NCBI GenBank assembly: GCA_947375085.1
Contig: CANCEQ010000164.1
Coordinates: 1 to 6,753, forward strand
Origin: Flavobacteriales bacterium
GTDB lineage: Bacteria; Bacteroidota; Bacteroidia; Flavobacteriales; Crocinitomicaceae
Direction: 5' to 3'
Length of the DNA: 6,753 bases
The position numbers were made by a program, and so were the translations under genes. The notes beneath the pieces are model-generated. The model did no database searches and was not told where the DNA came from. It saw nothing but the letters and a program-made list of their open reading frames with translations. Below, one piece after another: positions 6,145 through 6,753 of the stretch (its first letter is position 1; each line of letters starts with the position of its first letter).

Positions 6145-6753
6145 TTATTGAGCTCCTTTTAAAATGTCATCTATCAAACTTGGGTCCAAAAGTGTCGAAG
6201 TATCTCCAAAATTTGAAAGTTGACCTTCTGCAATTTTACGAAGAATACGTCTCATAATCTTACCTGACCTTGTTTTTGGTAATCCTTTTACAATTTGAAT
6301 TTTATCTGGTTTAGCAATCCTTCCGATAAATTCACTTACAGAATCTGAAATGGATTGAGCAATAACAGCATCAGAGTCATTTGTATTGCTTACTACAACA
6401 TAAGCATAAATTCCTTGTCCTTTAATTTCGTGAGGATAACCTACAACTGCAGATTCAATAGCATATTTATTTTTATTTATAGCATCTTCGATTTCTGCTG
6501 TTCCAAATCGATGTCCCGAAACATTGATTACATCATCTACTCTTCCTATGATTCGATACATTCCATTCTCATCTCTTTTGGCACCGTCTCCAGTGAAATA
6601 ATAACCATTGTAATTTGAGAAATAAGTGTTTTTACATCTTTCGTGATCGCCATAAGTAGTTCTCAACATAGATGGCCAAGGAAATTTTATACATAAATAA
6701 CCTTCTGCATCCGCATCGTGAATTTCTTTACCTTCATTATCTAATAAAACAGG
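6145..6753 (-). CDS. acs: Acetyl-CoA synthetase, C-terminal part (5' end beyond right edge)
   Basis: The frame is open to the right edge, giving 202 residues, the C-terminal third of an enzyme usually about 630-650 long. Acs joins acetate, ATP and CoA to acetyl-CoA, AMP and pyrophosphate in the cytoplasm. Seen: YYFTGDGAKRDENGMYRIIG, with the ATP ribose-contacting Asp of the GD motif, then the A8 hinge GRVDDVINVSGHR, and GLPKTRSGKIMRRILRKIA with the catalytic Lys (codon 6259-6261) that is acetylated for regulation in many bacteria. The end, GDTSTLLDPSLIDDIL, also fits Acs rather than other AMP-forming ligases. The ATG at 6669 is an internal Met, since upstream residues such as EGYLCIKFPWPS still match the family. 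The gene is read toward DUF4197. Confidence 0.95.
   Translation of the reverse strand, partial: PVLLDNEGKEIHDADAEGYLCIKFPWPSMLRTTYGDHERCKNTYFSNYNGYYFTGDGAKRDENGMYRIIGRVDDVINVSGHRFGTAEIEDAINKNKYAIESAVVGYPHEIKGQGIYAYVVVSNTNDSDAVIAQSISDSVSEFIGRIAKPDKIQIVKGLPKTRSGKIMRRILRKIAEGQLSNFGDTSTLLDPSLIDDILKGAQ

Noticed and set aside
6355..6618. 87-codon plus-strand open frame within acs
   Set aside because: It is antisense to highly conserved Acs motifs, and its Ser/Ile/Tyr-rich translation resembles no protein. It is a shadow frame.

Overview
The window reads as chromosomal DNA from a low-GC member of the Bacteroidota, most likely a flavobacterium-like organism (Flavobacteriales). Four things point there: strongly AT-rich codon use, an almost complete lack of Shine-Dalgarno sequences, a TAnnTTTG-like promoter element, and proteins that resemble Bacteroidota families (CrtD-type carotenoid desaturase, stand-alone HsdR_N-like protein, DUF4197). 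I cannot name a genus. There is no tRNA, rRNA, CRISPR array, insertion sequence or phage gene.

Left third (1-2819), carotenoid block. The window opens inside a CrtD-type carotenoid 3,4-desaturase (5' end off the left edge). Nine bases later, in the same reading frame, comes a class I SAM methyltransferase with an N-terminal Cys4 zinc-ribbon-like segment and no ATG start. Facing them, and overlapping the methyltransferase by 20 bases, is a spheroidene monooxygenase (CrtA) homologue. CrtD introduces a double bond in the acyclic 1-hydroxylated end of a carotenoid, and CrtA-type enzymes put a keto group at C-2 of such ends. Together they suggest an oxidised acyclic end group, possibly further modified by the methyltransferase. 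The end product cannot be deduced from this window.

Middle (2820-5349). A 246-base divergent intergenic region carries a plausible flavobacterial promoter for a tightly packed rightward operon. The operon holds an alanine dehydrogenase-like protein (with Gln where classical enzymes have the catalytic His), a small stand-alone HsdR_N/PD-(D/E)xK-like protein, and a periplasmic or membrane PAP2-family phosphatase. The genes overlap by 1 and 4 bases, so translational coupling is likely, although their functions are not obviously linked.

Right third (5350-6753). Two leftward genes follow: a DUF4197 secreted protein and the C-terminal third of acetyl-CoA synthetase (Acs), which runs off the right edge. 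A near-perfect intrinsic terminator for this leftward unit lies inside the last codons of the PAP2 gene. Most of the content is housekeeping or secondary-metabolite metabolism. The carotenoid block and the embedded terminator deserve the most attention, and I do not see convincing evidence of a wholly new system.
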